A stretch of 64,000 bases of DNA from Streptomyces achromogenes. GTDB taxonomy: Bacteria > Actinomycetota > Actinomycetes > Streptomycetales > Streptomycetaceae. Positions 9,045 through 17,809 of the stretch are shown here, piece after piece; position 1 is the first letter of the stretch, and each line of letters starts with the position of its first letter. The translations under genes and the position numbers were made by a program. The notes under the pieces are model-generated. The model ran no database searches, had not been told where the DNA came from, and worked only from the letters and a program-made list of their open reading frames with translations. The stretch is taken from contig NZ_JAUSYH010000001.1 of NCBI RefSeq assembly GCF_030816715.1, positions 6,820,001 through 6,884,000 of the forward strand, read 5' to 3'.

Positions 9045-9105
9045 GCGGGCCGTCGCGGCCACTGTGGAGGGGAGAACGGGCAGCGACCGAAGGGTGCGTC
9101 GATCC

Positions 9106-10848
9106 ATGGCCAAGCAGAACGTCGCCGAACAGTTCGTCGACATCCTCGCCCGCGCGGGCGTGCGACGCCTCTACGGCGTGGTGGGCGACAGCCTCAACCC
9201 GGTGGTGGACGCGGTGCGCCGCAACCCCGCCGTGGACTGGATCCACGTCCGCCACGAGGAGACAGCGGCCTTCGCCGCCGGTGCGGAGGCCCAGATCACC
9301 GGGAAGCTCGCCGCATGCGCGGGCTCCTGCGGGCCCGGCAACCTCCACCTCATCAACGGCCTCTACGACGCCCACCGCTCGATGGCCCCCGTCCTCGCCC
9401 TGGCCTCGCACATCCCCTCCAGCGAGATCGGCCTCGGCTACTTCCAGGAAACGCATCCGGACCAGTTGTTCCGCGAGTGCAGCCACTACAGCGAGCTGAT
9501 CTCCAGTCCGAAACAGATGCCCCGGCTGTTGCACACCGCCATTCAGAACGCGATCGGCCGCAGCGGCGTCAGCGTGGTGTCGCTTCCCGGTGACATCGCC
9601 GATCAGCCCGCCCCGGAGAAGGCGGTCGAAACCGCTCTGGTCACCTCCCGCCCCACGGTCCGGCCCGGCGACGCCGAGATCGACGCGCTCGTCGAGATGA
9701 TCGACGCCGCCGACAAGGTGACCCTCTTCTGCGGAAGCGGCACGGCGGGCGCGCACGCCGAGGTCATGGAGTTCGCCGGAAAGGTCAAGTCCCCCGTGGG
9801 GCACGCCCTGCGCGGCAAGGAATGGATCCAGTACGACAACCCCTACGACGTCGGAATGAGCGGCCTCCTCGGCTACGGCGCCGCCTACGAAGCCACACAC
9901 GAGTGCGACCTGCTGATCCTGCTCGGAACCGACTTCCCGTACAACGCCTTCCTCCCCGACGACGTGCGGATCGCCCAGGTCGACGTACGGCCCGAACACC
10001 TCGGCCGCCGCTCCAAACTCGACCTCGCGGTGTGGGGTGACGTACGCGAAACGCTGCGCTGCCTCATTCCGCGCGTACGGGCCAAGGAAAGCCGGCGCTT
10101 CCTCGACCGGATGCTGAAGAAGCACGCCGATGCGCTGGAGGGGGTCGTGAAGGCGTACACACGGAAAGTGGAGAAACACGTTCCCATCCATCCCGAGTAC
10201 GTCGCCGCGGTCCTCGACGAACTCGCCGACGAAGACGCCGTGTTCACGGTCGACACGGGCATGTGCAACGTCTGGGCGGCGCGTTACCTCACGCCCAACG
10301 GCCGCCGCAGGGTCATCGGTTCCTTCACCCACGGCTCGATGGCGAACGCTCTGCCCATGGCGATCGGCGCCCAGTTCACCGACCGCCGCCGTCAGGTGGT
10401 CGCGATGTCCGGGGACGGCGGTTTCTCCATGCTCATGGGCGACTTCCTGACCCTCGTCCAGTACGACCTGCCCGTGAAGATCGTCCTTTTCGACAACTCC
10501 TCACTGGGCATGGTGGAGTTGGAGATGCTGGTCGCCGGTCTGCCCTCGTACGGCACCACCAACAAGAACCCCGACTTCGCGGCCGTGGCACGCGCCTGCG
10601 GGGCTCACGGCGTGCGGGTCGAGAAGCCCAAACACCTGGCCGGGGCCCTGCGGGACGCCTTCCGGCACAAGGGCCCGGCACTCGTCGACGTCGTCACCGA
10701 CCCCAACGCCCTGTCCATCCCGCCGAAGATCAGCGCCGACATGGTGACCGGGTTCGCCCTGTCCGCCTCGAAGATCGTCCTCGACGGTGGAGTGGGCCGG
10801 ATGCTGCAGATGGCCCGCTCCAACCTGCGGAACGTACCGCGCCTCTGA
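9106..10848 (+). CDS. poxB: Pyruvate dehydrogenase (quinone)/pyruvate oxidase, ThDP-dependent
   Basis: PoxB decarboxylates pyruvate to acetate and passes electrons to membrane quinone through FAD. The 580-residue protein has the three ThDP-enzyme domains. The N-terminal Pyr domain shows RHEETAAFAAGAEAQ with the cofactor-activating Glu. The central FAD-type domain is at about 190-330. The C-terminal PP domain has the GDGGFSM...FDNSSLG metal/ThDP motif near residues 445-470. PoxB proteins usually end in an amphipathic membrane-binding helix, and the tail here (KIVLDGGVGRMLQMARSNLRNVP) fits loosely. MAKQNVAEQF at 9106 is the start matching the family; the ribosome-binding site is weak. Confidence 0.88.
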   Translation: MAKQNVAEQFVDILARAGVRRLYGVVGDSLNPVVDAVRRNPAVDWIHVRHEETAAFAAGAEAQITGKLAACAGSCGPGNLHLINGLYDAHRSMAPVLALASHIPSSEIGLGYFQETHPDQLFRECSHYSELISSPKQMPRLLHTAIQNAIGRSGVSVVSLPGDIADQPAPEKAVETALVTSRPTVRPGDAEIDALVEMIDAADKVTLFCGSGTAGAHAEVMEFAGKVKSPVGHALRGKEWIQYDNPYDVGMSGLLGYGAAYEATHECDLLILLGTDFPYNAFLPDDVRIAQVDVRPEHLGRRSKLDLAVWGDVRETLRCLIPRVRAKESRRFLDRMLKKHADALEGVVKAYTRKVEKHVPIHPEYVAAVLDELADEDAVFTVDTGMCNVWAARYLTPNGRRRVIGSFTHGSMANALPMAIGAQFTDRRRQVVAMSGDGGFSMLMGDFLTLVQYDLPVKIVLFDNSSLGMVELEMLVAGLPSYGTTNKNPDFAAVARACGAHGVRVEKPKHLAGALRDAFRHKGPALVDVVTDPNALSIPPKISADMVTGFALSASKIVLDGGVGRMLQMARSNLRNVPRL

Positions 10849-10886
10849 CGGCGCACTCGGCCGGGCGAACCGCCGGCACGGTGGGC

Positions 10887-10950
10887 CTGCGGCCCTGCGG
10901 CCCTGCGGCCCTGCGGCCCTGCGGCCCTGCGGCCCTGCGGCCCTGCGGCC
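10887..10950. repeat. Eight copies of an 8-bp unit CTGCGGCC
   Basis: Perfect tandem copies begin at 10887, 10895, 10903, 10911, 10919, 10927, 10935 and 10943, with a partial ninth. It lies in the convergent gap between poxB and the XRE gene. The unit length is not a multiple of three, as expected for non-coding DNA. Confidence 0.95.
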
Positions 10951-11024
10951 CTGCGGGCTGTCGGCCACGCGGGCTGTCGGTCCGCTGGTCCGTCGTGTCG
11001 CGCGGTCGCGGCGTCCGGCAGGGG

Positions 11025-12485
11025 TCAGTCGGTTGCCGGGACCCATCGGCGCTCTCCTCCGTCCGAGCCGTACCAGTAGCGCGGCAGTCCCTTGATGCCG
11101 CTCGTGCGGAACGGACGGCCGTGGTCGTCGACGCGCACCGTGCCGGAACGGCCCTGCGAAGACCAGTCCAGCTCGAGGTACCAGTTGCAGTCGCACCTCT
11201 CGGTCCGCGCCGTGACGAGCAGCACCTCGGGGTCCTTGTTCGACACGCGGTAGGGCAGGCTCACCGCGGGAATCGGCGCGCCCGCGTCGTTGCCGGCGAC
11301 CGAATGCGCCACGGGACGGTCCTTGTCCAGGTCGACCGCGAAGTAACGCTTGGTGAGCGAACCGCCGCAGCCCTGGTCCATGGCGTACACGGTGCCGGAC
11401 GCGGGTGTGGCACGGCCGGCCACCCGTACGCGCAACGCCGTCAGCACGACAGCCGTGGAGCTGCGGCCCTGCACCGAGATCTCCACGTTGGTCTCCCGCC
11501 CGTGCACCGCGCCCTGTGCCGTTGCCCAGGGGCCGGCGTCCTGTTCCGTCGGAGGCGGGGGGACCTGCGCGGGAGGCTTGGCGACGACGTAGTCATGACC
11601 GCAGCCGAGCGCCCAGACCTGGGAGTCGGCCGTCCAGGCGAGCGGCACGCCGGTGTCCGCGGCCGCGTTCCTGCCGCCGGTCGGGGCTGCGCCGCGTGCG
11701 GGAGGGGCGCTGCCGGACCCGGAGACGGACGAGGTCGTGCCGGGCGTGGGCGAGCCTGGAGCGGGGCCGGTGGGAGTGGGGGAGCCAGGGGGAACGACCG
11801 TCCCGGTCGGCGCGACGGAGACCGGTGCGGACGAGCGGGCCGCGTCGACGGAATCCGGGCGGCGGCCGCCGTCCGGCAGCGCGGAGAGCGTGCCCAGAGT
11901 GGCGAGAAGCGCACAGGTGACGCCGACGAGGACCGTGGCGCGCCGGCTGCGGTACCAGGGGCGGGGAGGAACCGGCTGCTTGTGTCGCTCGCCCGGTTTC
12001 CGGATCTGCACCACTGGTGAAGCCGGGGTGAACGGTTGTGATCGGGTTTCCGGGCTTCCCTCCGTGGCTGCCGCTCCCGAACTTCGCGGCGCTTTGCCTG
12101 CGGCCGGGGTTTCCTCTGGTTCCCGGGAAATCCGGGGTGTTCGGTTTTCCGGTGTTGCCTCGGTTGTCCGGGCGTCCGCGGTTTCCGGTGTTTCCCTCGC
12201 TTCCGCCACTGCGCCCCGGGGCCGCTGTCGTGCCGCTACCGCTCGCAGCCACCGGCGGTGCAGTTCAAGGCGTTCCTCGGGCGTCGCCCCGCAGAACTCC
12301 GCAAGCCGCTCGACGGGAGCGAAATCCTGGGGAACCGCTTCCCCCGCGCAATAGCGGTGCAGAGTCGACGTGTTCATGCCCAGCCGGCGGGCGAGGGAGC
12401 CGTAGCTGCGCTCCGTGCGGCCCTTCAGCTCGGTCAGGAGCGCCGCGAACTCGGTCACTTCGCCTTGACTGTCGTCGGTCGACAC
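11025..12485 (-). CDS. XRE-type HTH regulator with a transmembrane segment and an external C-terminal domain
   Basis: The 486-residue protein has an XRE HTH at about 10-70 (SYGSLARRLGMNTSTLHRYCAGEAVP), an acidic and basic linker rich in ET and PE (80-160), one membrane helix (about 182-205, ATVLVGVTCALLATLGTLSAL), a Pro/Ser/Gly stalk, and an exposed domain ending near WYGSDGGERRWVPATD. This HTH-membrane-exodomain layout is common in Streptomyces and suggests transmembrane signalling, but no ligand is known. The GTG start at 12485 has GGGGGA seven bases upstream. The linker is encoded by DNA full of GGAAAC words, the same word seen in ogt and rsgA. Confidence 0.78.
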   Translation of the reverse strand: MSTDDSQGEVTEFAALLTELKGRTERSYGSLARRLGMNTSTLHRYCAGEAVPQDFAPVERLAEFCGATPEERLELHRRWLRAVAARQRPRGAVAEARETPETADARTTEATPENRTPRISREPEETPAAGKAPRSSGAAATEGSPETRSQPFTPASPVVQIRKPGERHKQPVPPRPWYRSRRATVLVGVTCALLATLGTLSALPDGGRRPDSVDAARSSAPVSVAPTGTVVPPGSPTPTGPAPGSPTPGTTSSVSGSGSAPPARGAAPTGGRNAAADTGVPLAWTADSQVWALGCGHDYVVAKPPAQVPPPPTEQDAGPWATAQGAVHGRETNVEISVQGRSSTAVVLTALRVRVAGRATPASGTVYAMDQGCGGSLTKRYFAVDLDKDRPVAHSVAGNDAGAPIPAVSLPYRVSNKDPEVLLVTARTERCDCNWYLELDWSSQGRSGTVRVDDHGRPFRTSGIKGLPRYWYGSDGGERRWVPATD

Positions 12486-12777
12486 CGTTCCCCCGTGCTC
12501 GTCCCGCCCGGGCGGTCATCCCAGGCACCCGTATACCTGCACGTCAGATGGGCTGGGATGGTTCCACCGCGGCCGATCGGGCGAAGAGCGTTGCAGTCGG
12601 CAGGGGCGACGGCCGATGCTCTTGGTGTCGCACCGACCAGGCCGAACCGACCGATCGGCCTCGCAGCGGCACTCCACAGCTCTCACCGTACGCATCACCA
12701 CCCAGCTGTTCACCGATCGACGCAGTCACCGATCGACGCATTCATCGACTCAAGGCACTCACCCACGGGGGACATCC

Positions 12778-13410
12778 ATGGCCAAGCGCACCCGAGCGAA
12801 CATGCTCACCGGTTTCGCCGTACTATCCGCCGCCGGCCTCGCCCTCGGCGCCGCTCTCGCCGCACCGGCGCACGCAGCCGCACCGAAGCCGCCCGGTTTC
12901 CTCTCCGCCGCGAACCTTCCGCCGCACCCCACTTCCACCTGGACGGCGGGCAGGATCACCCCCGGCGTATCGCCGGAGGGAGAACTGGACCGCTGCCTCA
13001 GCAGCGCGCTCGGCGACGGCCGGAACTCCTGGCACCGGGACTTCCGGACCGACCTCGACGCGAGCGCCCGTCAGATCAGCGTCAAGCACGCGACCGTCAG
13101 CGCGGCGAAGAGCCGGTACGCGCGCATCGACAAGGACATCAAGTCCTGCCCCGTGCGTATCGAGCGGGCCGACCCGGAGGTCGAGGCCACCCTCAAGGAC
13201 TACGGGAAGGTGAACGTCGAGGAGGGCGCCCACGTCTACGGCCTGCACACCGAGACGTCCTGGGGGGCGAGCGACATCCGCCTCCTCGCGGTGGGGCGCG
13301 ACGGCACCACGGTCACGGTCGTGGACTGGGGCCAGATGGGCGACTTCGACGACGCCCCGGTGAAGGCCTTCAAGAAGACGACCGTCACGGCCGTCAACAA
13401 GCTGCACTGA
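12778..13410 (+). CDS. Secreted protein of unknown function
   Basis: A 210-residue protein with a clear Sec-type signal peptide (MAKRTRANMLTGFAVLSAAG... to PAHA, cleavage near residue 36). The mature part is soluble, with two Cys (in LDRCLSS and KSCPVRI) that could form a disulfide. I recognise no family. The ATG at 12778 is chosen over the longer frame because GGGGGA precedes it and the signal peptide starts there. Just upstream, CACCGATCGACGCA occurs twice (about 12714 and 12728), possibly a binding site. A strong hairpin follows the gene. Confidence 0.7.
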   Translation: MAKRTRANMLTGFAVLSAAGLALGAALAAPAHAAAPKPPGFLSAANLPPHPTSTWTAGRITPGVSPEGELDRCLSSALGDGRNSWHRDFRTDLDASARQISVKHATVSAAKSRYARIDKDIKSCPVRIERADPEVEATLKDYGKVNVEEGAHVYGLHTETSWGASDIRLLAVGRDGTTVTVVDWGQMGDFDDAPVKAFKKTTVTAVNKLH

Positions 13411-13477
13411 CCGCACCACACGGCCCGTCCACCAGGCACGGTTTGCGGGCCGGGTACCCCTGACCACTGAGAATGCC

Positions 13478-13524
13478 GGGGCCGCCGCCCTCCCGCCACG
13501 GGGGTCGGGAGCGGCGGCGGCCCC
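13478..13524 (+). terminator. Long hairpin after the secreted-protein gene
   Basis: Arms 13478-13489 and 13513-13524 pair over 12 bp (GGGGCCGCCGCC with its complement). An inner 6-bp stem pairs 13490-13495 with 13506-13511, with one unpaired base. There is no T-run, as is usual for Streptomyces terminators. Confidence 0.7.
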
Positions 13525-13587
13525 GCGCAAGCACTCAGCCACCAGCAAGCCACAGCAAGACACACGAGACATACGGGGAAGACGAAC

Positions 13588-14109
13588 ATGAGCACCGAGA
13601 CCGACAAGACCCTTCAGACCGTCGAGGCCACCGCGGGGATCAAGAGCTCGAGCCGGCTGCGCACCACCCGCCGGACGGCGGTTGCCGCGGGGCTCGCCCT
13701 GGCCCTCGGGCTCGGGGTGACGGCACAGGCGTCCGCCGGCGGCTCGCGCAGTGCCAGCGGGAAGCCGTCCGACGACATCACGCGCATCGCGAACTTCTAC
13801 GGCGCCTACATCGACGCGGTGACCGACGAGGACGGCAAGCTCGCGGACGATCTGCGCAAGCACTACCTCACCCCCGCCTTCCAGAAGGAGTTGAGGGCCT
13901 GGGAGGAGAAGAACCACGCCAACGGCGTCCTTCAGGCGCAGAACGTCCCGCTCGCGTGGAAGGTCACCGACAACGGCACGGCGAACCACACGGAGGCCGT
14001 CGTCACGCTCACCTGGGGCGGCGGCGACACCACCAAGCTCATCGTCGACATGACCCGCGACAGTCGCAAGATCTTCCACATCGGTACGACGGGGGTCGAG
14101 GCCGGCTAG
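13588..14109 (+). CDS. Secreted or surface protein of unknown function
   Basis: A 173-residue protein. The N-terminus carries a basic RTTRRTAVAAGLALALGLGV stretch (about 27-46) ending in AQASAGG, which reads as an export signal preceded by an unusually long 25-residue n-region. The mature part (ITRIANFYGAYIDAVTDEDG...) is alpha/beta, about 120 residues, without Cys. No family is recognised. It follows the previous secreted protein in the same orientation, but the hairpin at 13478-13524 separates them, so they may be independent units of similar theme. Confidence 0.65.
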   Translation: MSTETDKTLQTVEATAGIKSSSRLRTTRRTAVAAGLALALGLGVTAQASAGGSRSASGKPSDDITRIANFYGAYIDAVTDEDGKLADDLRKHYLTPAFQKELRAWEEKNHANGVLQAQNVPLAWKVTDNGTANHTEAVVTLTWGGGDTTKLIVDMTRDSRKIFHIGTTGVEAG

Positions 14110-14941
14110 AGCCGGCCCACCGCAGCCCACCGGGACCCTCTGGCACCCTCTGAGACCCACCAGGTTCAGGCCAACCTCGTGTCCGGTCCCACCCGTCACT
14201 CCTCTTCCCCGACTACGGCCAGGTCGGCAGAGGTGTGTGGGCCTGCGTGCCGAGGGTCGGTGGTCAGCCGTCTCCCAGGTGCGTAGGCCCGACGGAGGGC
14301 AGAGCGGCCGGCGGGCGGTCGTCCGGAAGAGCAGACGGGGCGGCGGGATGCCGGTCGTGCGGGTGCGCTCCCTCAGGGGAACGCACCCGCACTGTCGTTG
14401 TACGTCCCTCGGCCGGGGCGGCCAGCTGTTCGCCGCCCGTCCCCAAGGTGGCGAGTACGGTCGAGCCGGCAGCGCACACCGGCCCGGAACCGGCGTCCCG
14501 TCCACCGGAACACGCATGTCGACCAGGCACTTTGGCTTGCGGGACTCTCCTCGGACGGTACGTCCGCCGACAGGGGTTCGGACGCGGGGCCGGGGCGCGA
14601 CCGGCCGTTCCGGTCGGACGGCGCGCGTCCGCCCGGTGCGTGCGGGCCCGCAAACGGGCGGCGTCCCGGTGTTCGATGCCGCGCGACCACGGGACTCCGG
14701 GGCACGTGCGGCTGCGGCCTCTCGCGGCGCACGACCTGGTGACGCCTGCCCCGGCGACGGGTGGCGTGCCCGGCGGATGTCCCGACGGCTCGTGCCGCTT
14801 CGCCCTTGCGGCCGCGATGCCCGGAAACTTGCCGGAATCCCCGTTCCGTCGCCCGAACATGGCCGAACACCTGGGCGTTGGCAATTCGACATGACTGGCC
14901 CGGTGTCGATCGGGCATGGATCCCCGTGAACGTGTTCGAGC
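14110..14941. other. 832-bp region without a recognisable gene
   Basis: Open frames exist on both strands but read as Arg/Pro/Gly-rich nonsense without family motifs or good starts. A strong hairpin lies at 14357-14392. TTGGCAATTCGACATGACT near 14878 is AT-richer than the rest and may be the promoter of the ATPase gene. The region could be decayed coding DNA or hold a non-coding RNA. Confidence 0.4.
14357..14392. terminator. Hairpin in a gene-free region
   Basis: GTGCGGGTGCG at 14357-14367 pairs perfectly with 14382-14392. The 14-base loop can pair further (CCCT with AGGG). It is far from either flanking gene, so its role as terminator, attenuator or RNA element is open. Confidence 0.5.
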
Positions 14942-15511
14942 ATGAGGGGAACCGACATCGACACGCGGGCGGGGGCCATGGAAAGGCAGGCACGGGGAAG
15001 CGGTCCGACAACGATCGCGGGTACCTCGACGACGAGAAGGACGAGAGGGGCGAGAGGGACGGGGAGCGCTAAGGACGCCGGGGAGACCGGCCAGGACCCT
15101 GTCGAGACCGCGGCGGAACCGGGCCGGGGCTCGCAGCTCAGGCGCCGACTCGGACGGGCCGACCTGCGGGCGGTGCCCGAGGCGCGCCGGGCGGTGCGGG
15201 AGCTGCTGCGGGGCTGGGGGAAGCCCGGCCGTTCCGAGACGGCGGAACTGCTCACCAGCGAACTCGTCACCAACGCGCTCGTGCACACCGACGACGACGC
15301 GGTCCTGACGGCCACCGTGTCACCGTCCGGCCTGCGCGTGGAGGTCCGGGACGGCGCGGCCGGCCGGCCCCGTCCCGGCGCGCCGACGCCCGACGAGGGG
15401 ACGCACGGGCGTGGACTGATCCTGGTGGAGTCCCTCGCGGACACCTGGGGAGTCCGGGCGCTGGGCGGCGGCAAGGTCGTCTGGTTCGAGCTGGCAGCCG
15501 GAGCCGCCTGA
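14942..15511 (+). CDS. ATP-binding protein of the anti-sigma/SpoIIAB-like HATPase family
   Basis: The C-terminal 120 residues form a GHKL ATPase domain. The N box is ETAELLTSELVTNALVHT, then VRDGAAGRP, then the G box HGRGLILVESLADTWGV. In Streptomyces these short HATPase_c_2 proteins act as anti-sigma kinases or multidrug-type regulators. The first 60 residues are a Thr/Gly/Arg-rich tail, and the true start is uncertain. ATG 14942 gives 189 residues but no ribosome-binding site; ATG 14978 follows GGGGGCC and is equally plausible. No anti-anti-sigma partner gene is adjacent, so the target is unknown. Confidence 0.8.
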   Translation: MRGTDIDTRAGAMERQARGSGPTTIAGTSTTRRTRGARGTGSAKDAGETGQDPVETAAEPGRGSQLRRRLGRADLRAVPEARRAVRELLRGWGKPGRSETAELLTSELVTNALVHTDDDAVLTATVSPSGLRVEVRDGAAGRPRPGAPTPDEGTHGRGLILVESLADTWGVRALGGGKVVWFELAAGAA

Positions 15512-15540
15512 AACGTCGAGCCTCGGGTAGAGGGCGGGCG

Positions 15541-15603
15541 TCGAAACGGCGAACGCGGCGGGAACGGCGGACGCGGCGAAAGCGGCGGGAACGGCGGACG
15601 GGT
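15541..15603. repeat. 9-bp periodic repeat CGRRNRCGG
   Basis: Units of nine bases start at 15541, 15550, 15559, 15568, 15577, 15586 and 15595 (for example CGAACGCGG, CGGGAACGG, CGGACGCGG). They also form a 27-bp double repeat. The block is intergenic, just after the ATPase gene. Confidence 0.8.
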
Positions 15604-15785
15604 CTCGCGAGGAAGGCGCGCGAGTCGAAAAGGCGTACCCGCGTCGAGGAGAGCGACACCGGCGTCGGGGGAACGACCGGCTTCCGGCAGGCGGAGTGCC
15701 GGGTCGGCACCCCGGCCGCCGACCCGGTGGCCGGGGTGCAGGGGCCGACGGCGCGCGTGCGGCAGGGCGGGGCACGGGCCGTATG

Positions 15786-15832
15786 TCATGGGAAGGGGGC
15801 GCGACCGTCGCGGTCGCGCCCCCTTCCCATGA
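15786..15832. terminator. Bidirectional terminator with a 21-bp stem
   Basis: Positions 15786-15806 and 15812-15832 are perfect reverse complements with a 5-base loop (GTCGC). It sits between two convergent genes and ends 12 bases from the DUF2637 stop, so it can serve both strands. Confidence 0.92.
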
Positions 15833-15844
15833 TCCTGGCTGCCG

Positions 15845-16909
15845 TCAGCCGAACTGCTGCTCGAGGTCCTTGAGCTTGCGCTCCAGGGAGTCCAGGCGCG
15901 GCAGGGCCATGGTGTCGTCCTCCGCGGTGAGGTCGACGGTGGCCGACGCCTCAGAACCGTGACGGACGGGCTGCAGGGAGGGCCGTGAGCGAACGGGCAG
16001 CTGTTCCGCCGAATTCGCTATGGCAGGCTCCGCGGCGATCCGCTCGGCCGTGGCCCGCTCCAGAGCCGCCTGGGCGTCGACCTGGCGGCCGCCGCCACCG
16101 CCGCCGCGGCCGGGGAAGCGGCCGTGACCCCGGCTGATCGCCTTGAGCTGCGCCCGCTCCACGCGCTGCTGCTCACGGCGGCGCAGCTTGGTCTCTTCCT
16201 TGCGGGCCTTGTCCTCGCGGACCTCTTCGACGGCCTCGTCCAGGCTGCGCACGCCCTCGAGGAGCATCAGCGACCAGGCCCTGTACGTCTCACGGGGGGC
16301 GCGCACCCAGCGCACGACGCGGATCTGCGGCAGCGGACGGGGCACCAGACCCTGCTCGCGCAGCGCCGCCCGGCGGGTCTGCTTCAGCGCCCGGTCGAAG
16401 AGCACGGCCGCCGACAGGGACATGCCGGAGAAGAACTGCGGGGCTCCGTCGTGACCCAGGCCCCGGGGTGCGTGCACCCAGTTGAACCAGGCCGCGGCGC
16501 CGGCGAACGTCCACACGAGTATCCGGGAGCCGAGCGCCGCGTCACCGTGGCTGGCCTCGCGCACCGCGAGTACGGAGCAGAACATGGCGGCGCCGTCCAG
16601 GCCGAACGGAACCAGGTACTCCCAGCCGTTGGTGAGGCCGAGGTTCTGTTGGCCGAAGCCGACCAGCCCGTGGAAGGAGAGAGCGGCGGCGACGGCCGCA
16701 CAGCAGAACAGAAGGACGTAGGAGGCGGTGCCGTATATGGCTTCCTTGCGCCTGCGGCGCTCCTCGGTACGCTCCCACGAATCGTCCGCGCCCGCGCTCG
16801 CCCCCGAGGAGCGCTTGCCGCGCGCGAGTACCGCAACCGCCGCCAGCATGCCCAGGAGCAGTACGGCGCCCGGAAGCAACCAGTTCAGCGATATGTCGGT
16901 CAGTCTCAT
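15845..16909 (-). CDS. DUF2637 domain membrane protein
   Basis: A 354-residue protein with an N-terminal membrane helix (about 8-28), then a DUF2637 block of three more helices (about 58-165, including YVLLFCCAAVAAALSFHGLVGF and SGMSLSAAVLF). A long cytoplasmic tail rich in charged residues follows, with a coiled-coil-like end (LDSLERKLKDLEQQF). DUF2637 occurs in plasmid spread proteins and in conserved Streptomyces chromosomal proteins. Nothing plasmid-like surrounds this copy. MRLTDISLNW at 16909 is the start that opens straight into the first helix; the longer frame adds unlikely sequence. Confidence 0.8.
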   Translation of the reverse strand: MRLTDISLNWLLPGAVLLLGMLAAVAVLARGKRSSGASAGADDSWERTEERRRRKEAIYGTASYVLLFCCAAVAAALSFHGLVGFGQQNLGLTNGWEYLVPFGLDGAAMFCSVLAVREASHGDAALGSRILVWTFAGAAAWFNWVHAPRGLGHDGAPQFFSGMSLSAAVLFDRALKQTRRAALREQGLVPRPLPQIRVVRWVRAPRETYRAWSLMLLEGVRSLDEAVEEVREDKARKEETKLRRREQQRVERAQLKAISRGHGRFPGRGGGGGGRQVDAQAALERATAERIAAEPAIANSAEQLPVRSRPSLQPVRHGSEASATVDLTAEDDTMALPRLDSLERKLKDLEQQFG

Positions 16910-17016
16910 CTGGGGTCCCTTGCATTGGGATAGGGCGTAACGCCCGCCATAGTGGCCCAATCCCGCCGTCCCTCAGGGGGTTTCGGGGCAAGAGGCCGCC
17001 AAGGAGGTGCAAGGGA

Positions 17017-17067
17017 ATGCCCAAGGCGACGTTCTGCTCGAACTGCCGCTTGAGGGGCGGGAGTTGA
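17017..17067 (+). CDS. Possible 16-residue peptide with a CxxC motif
   Basis: AAGGAGGT at 17001-17008, a perfect match to the anti-Shine-Dalgarno sequence, lies eight bases before the ATG at 17017. The frame encodes MPKATFCSNCRLRGGS and stops at 17065-17067. The FCSNC pair could bind metal or form a disulfide. It is divergent from the DUF2637 gene. The support is the ribosome-binding site alone, so it may be a leader, a small protein or chance. Confidence 0.35.
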   Translation: MPKATFCSNCRLRGGS

Positions 17068-17081
17068 GTTCGAATAAGACT

Positions 17082-17093
17082 ACCCGTACGGGT
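17082..17093. promoter_or_regulatory. 12-bp palindrome ACCCGTACGGGT
   Basis: This is a perfect dyad just downstream of the small CxxC ORF and upstream of the DUF2637 gene. It could be an operator; no factor can be named. Confidence 0.35.
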
Positions 17094-17233
17094 GGTTCAG
17101 CGGAAAGTTCCCGTGGCAAGTGAGAAAGTTGTGAATCGCTTGTAACCCAAGGGCGGTCCCGTCCGGGTGATCTTACGGGACGTCCGGCGACGCCTCGTCG
17201 GCGGGGGTGTCGTCGCGGGCGTCTGAGGGGTAC

Positions 17234-17798
17234 TCAACCGGCGGCGGCAGCAGTGCGTTTGGTGACGCGGTCGGCGTCGCAGGTGTGCGGACAGGCGGCG
17301 CAGGCGTCCTCGGGGCACCGTGGAGAACAGGCGGCAGCTCGCCCGGTCCCGGGTCGGCAGACACGCGCCGCCCGGTCCGGCCAGGTCGCGGAAGGCGAAG
17401 GAGGCCTGCGGGCGGACGGCCATCCGCATGCCGCCGCCGGTGCGGTCGTGCGAGACGTGTGTCGCGGGGGAACGGGGCACCCGGCGGTGCGGGAACCAGG
17501 GGGCGGTGATCGGCAGGCAGGGGGGCCAGGAGTGCCGGTGCAGTCCGAAACTCGCGATCACCTCCGGACGGGTCCGGTGACCGTGGTCACGGACGACCTG
17601 TTCGTCGTCCCGGGAGAGGAAGGTCTCCAGTGCCGGTCCGCCCTCCGCCGGCTGCGCCGCGCGCACCCGGCCGGCGCCGACGGGAAACGGTTCCGCGTGC
17701 GCGGGTTCCGTGGCGCTCAGCCCCGGCAGCGCCTCCGCGGGACGGGCGTATGCCTCGGCCGTGGCCCACGACGCCGGAGGCATGGCGGACCGCCGCAT
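17234..17798 (-). pseudogene. Broken FhuF-like ferric reductase ((2Fe-2S)-binding protein)
   Basis: The N-terminal 125 codons (MRRSAMPPASWATAEAYARPAEALPG... to PWFPHRRVPRSP) match siderophore-iron reductases of the FhuF type, which reduce ferric siderophores in the cytoplasm. After MRMAVRPQ the frame jumps to the C-terminal AFRDLAGPGG...LPTRDRASC, so roughly 100 codons are missing. A four-G run at 17312-17315 (plus strand) then shifts the frame. Removing one base restores EDACAACPHTCDADRV, the Cys-rich end. The usual CC of the iron-sulfur site is CR here. With a deletion, a frameshift and a lost Cys, the gene should be dead. The iron box upstream is still good. Confidence 0.8.
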
Positions 17799-17809
17799 CC
17801 AAAGCGATT

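Noticed and set aside
10887..10950. 8-bp tandem repeat as a CRISPR or regulatory array
   Set aside because: Units are only 8 bp and contiguous, with no spacers. It is a simple microsatellite.
14235..14894. 219-codon frame in the gene-free region
   Set aside because: Composition is Arg/Gly/Ala-rich with no ribosome-binding site or family match; equally long frames exist on the other strand.
15845..16909. DUF2637 gene as a sign of an integrated plasmid
   Set aside because: No replication, transfer, integrase or attachment-site sequence was seen nearby; DUF2637 proteins are also ordinary chromosomal Streptomyces proteins.
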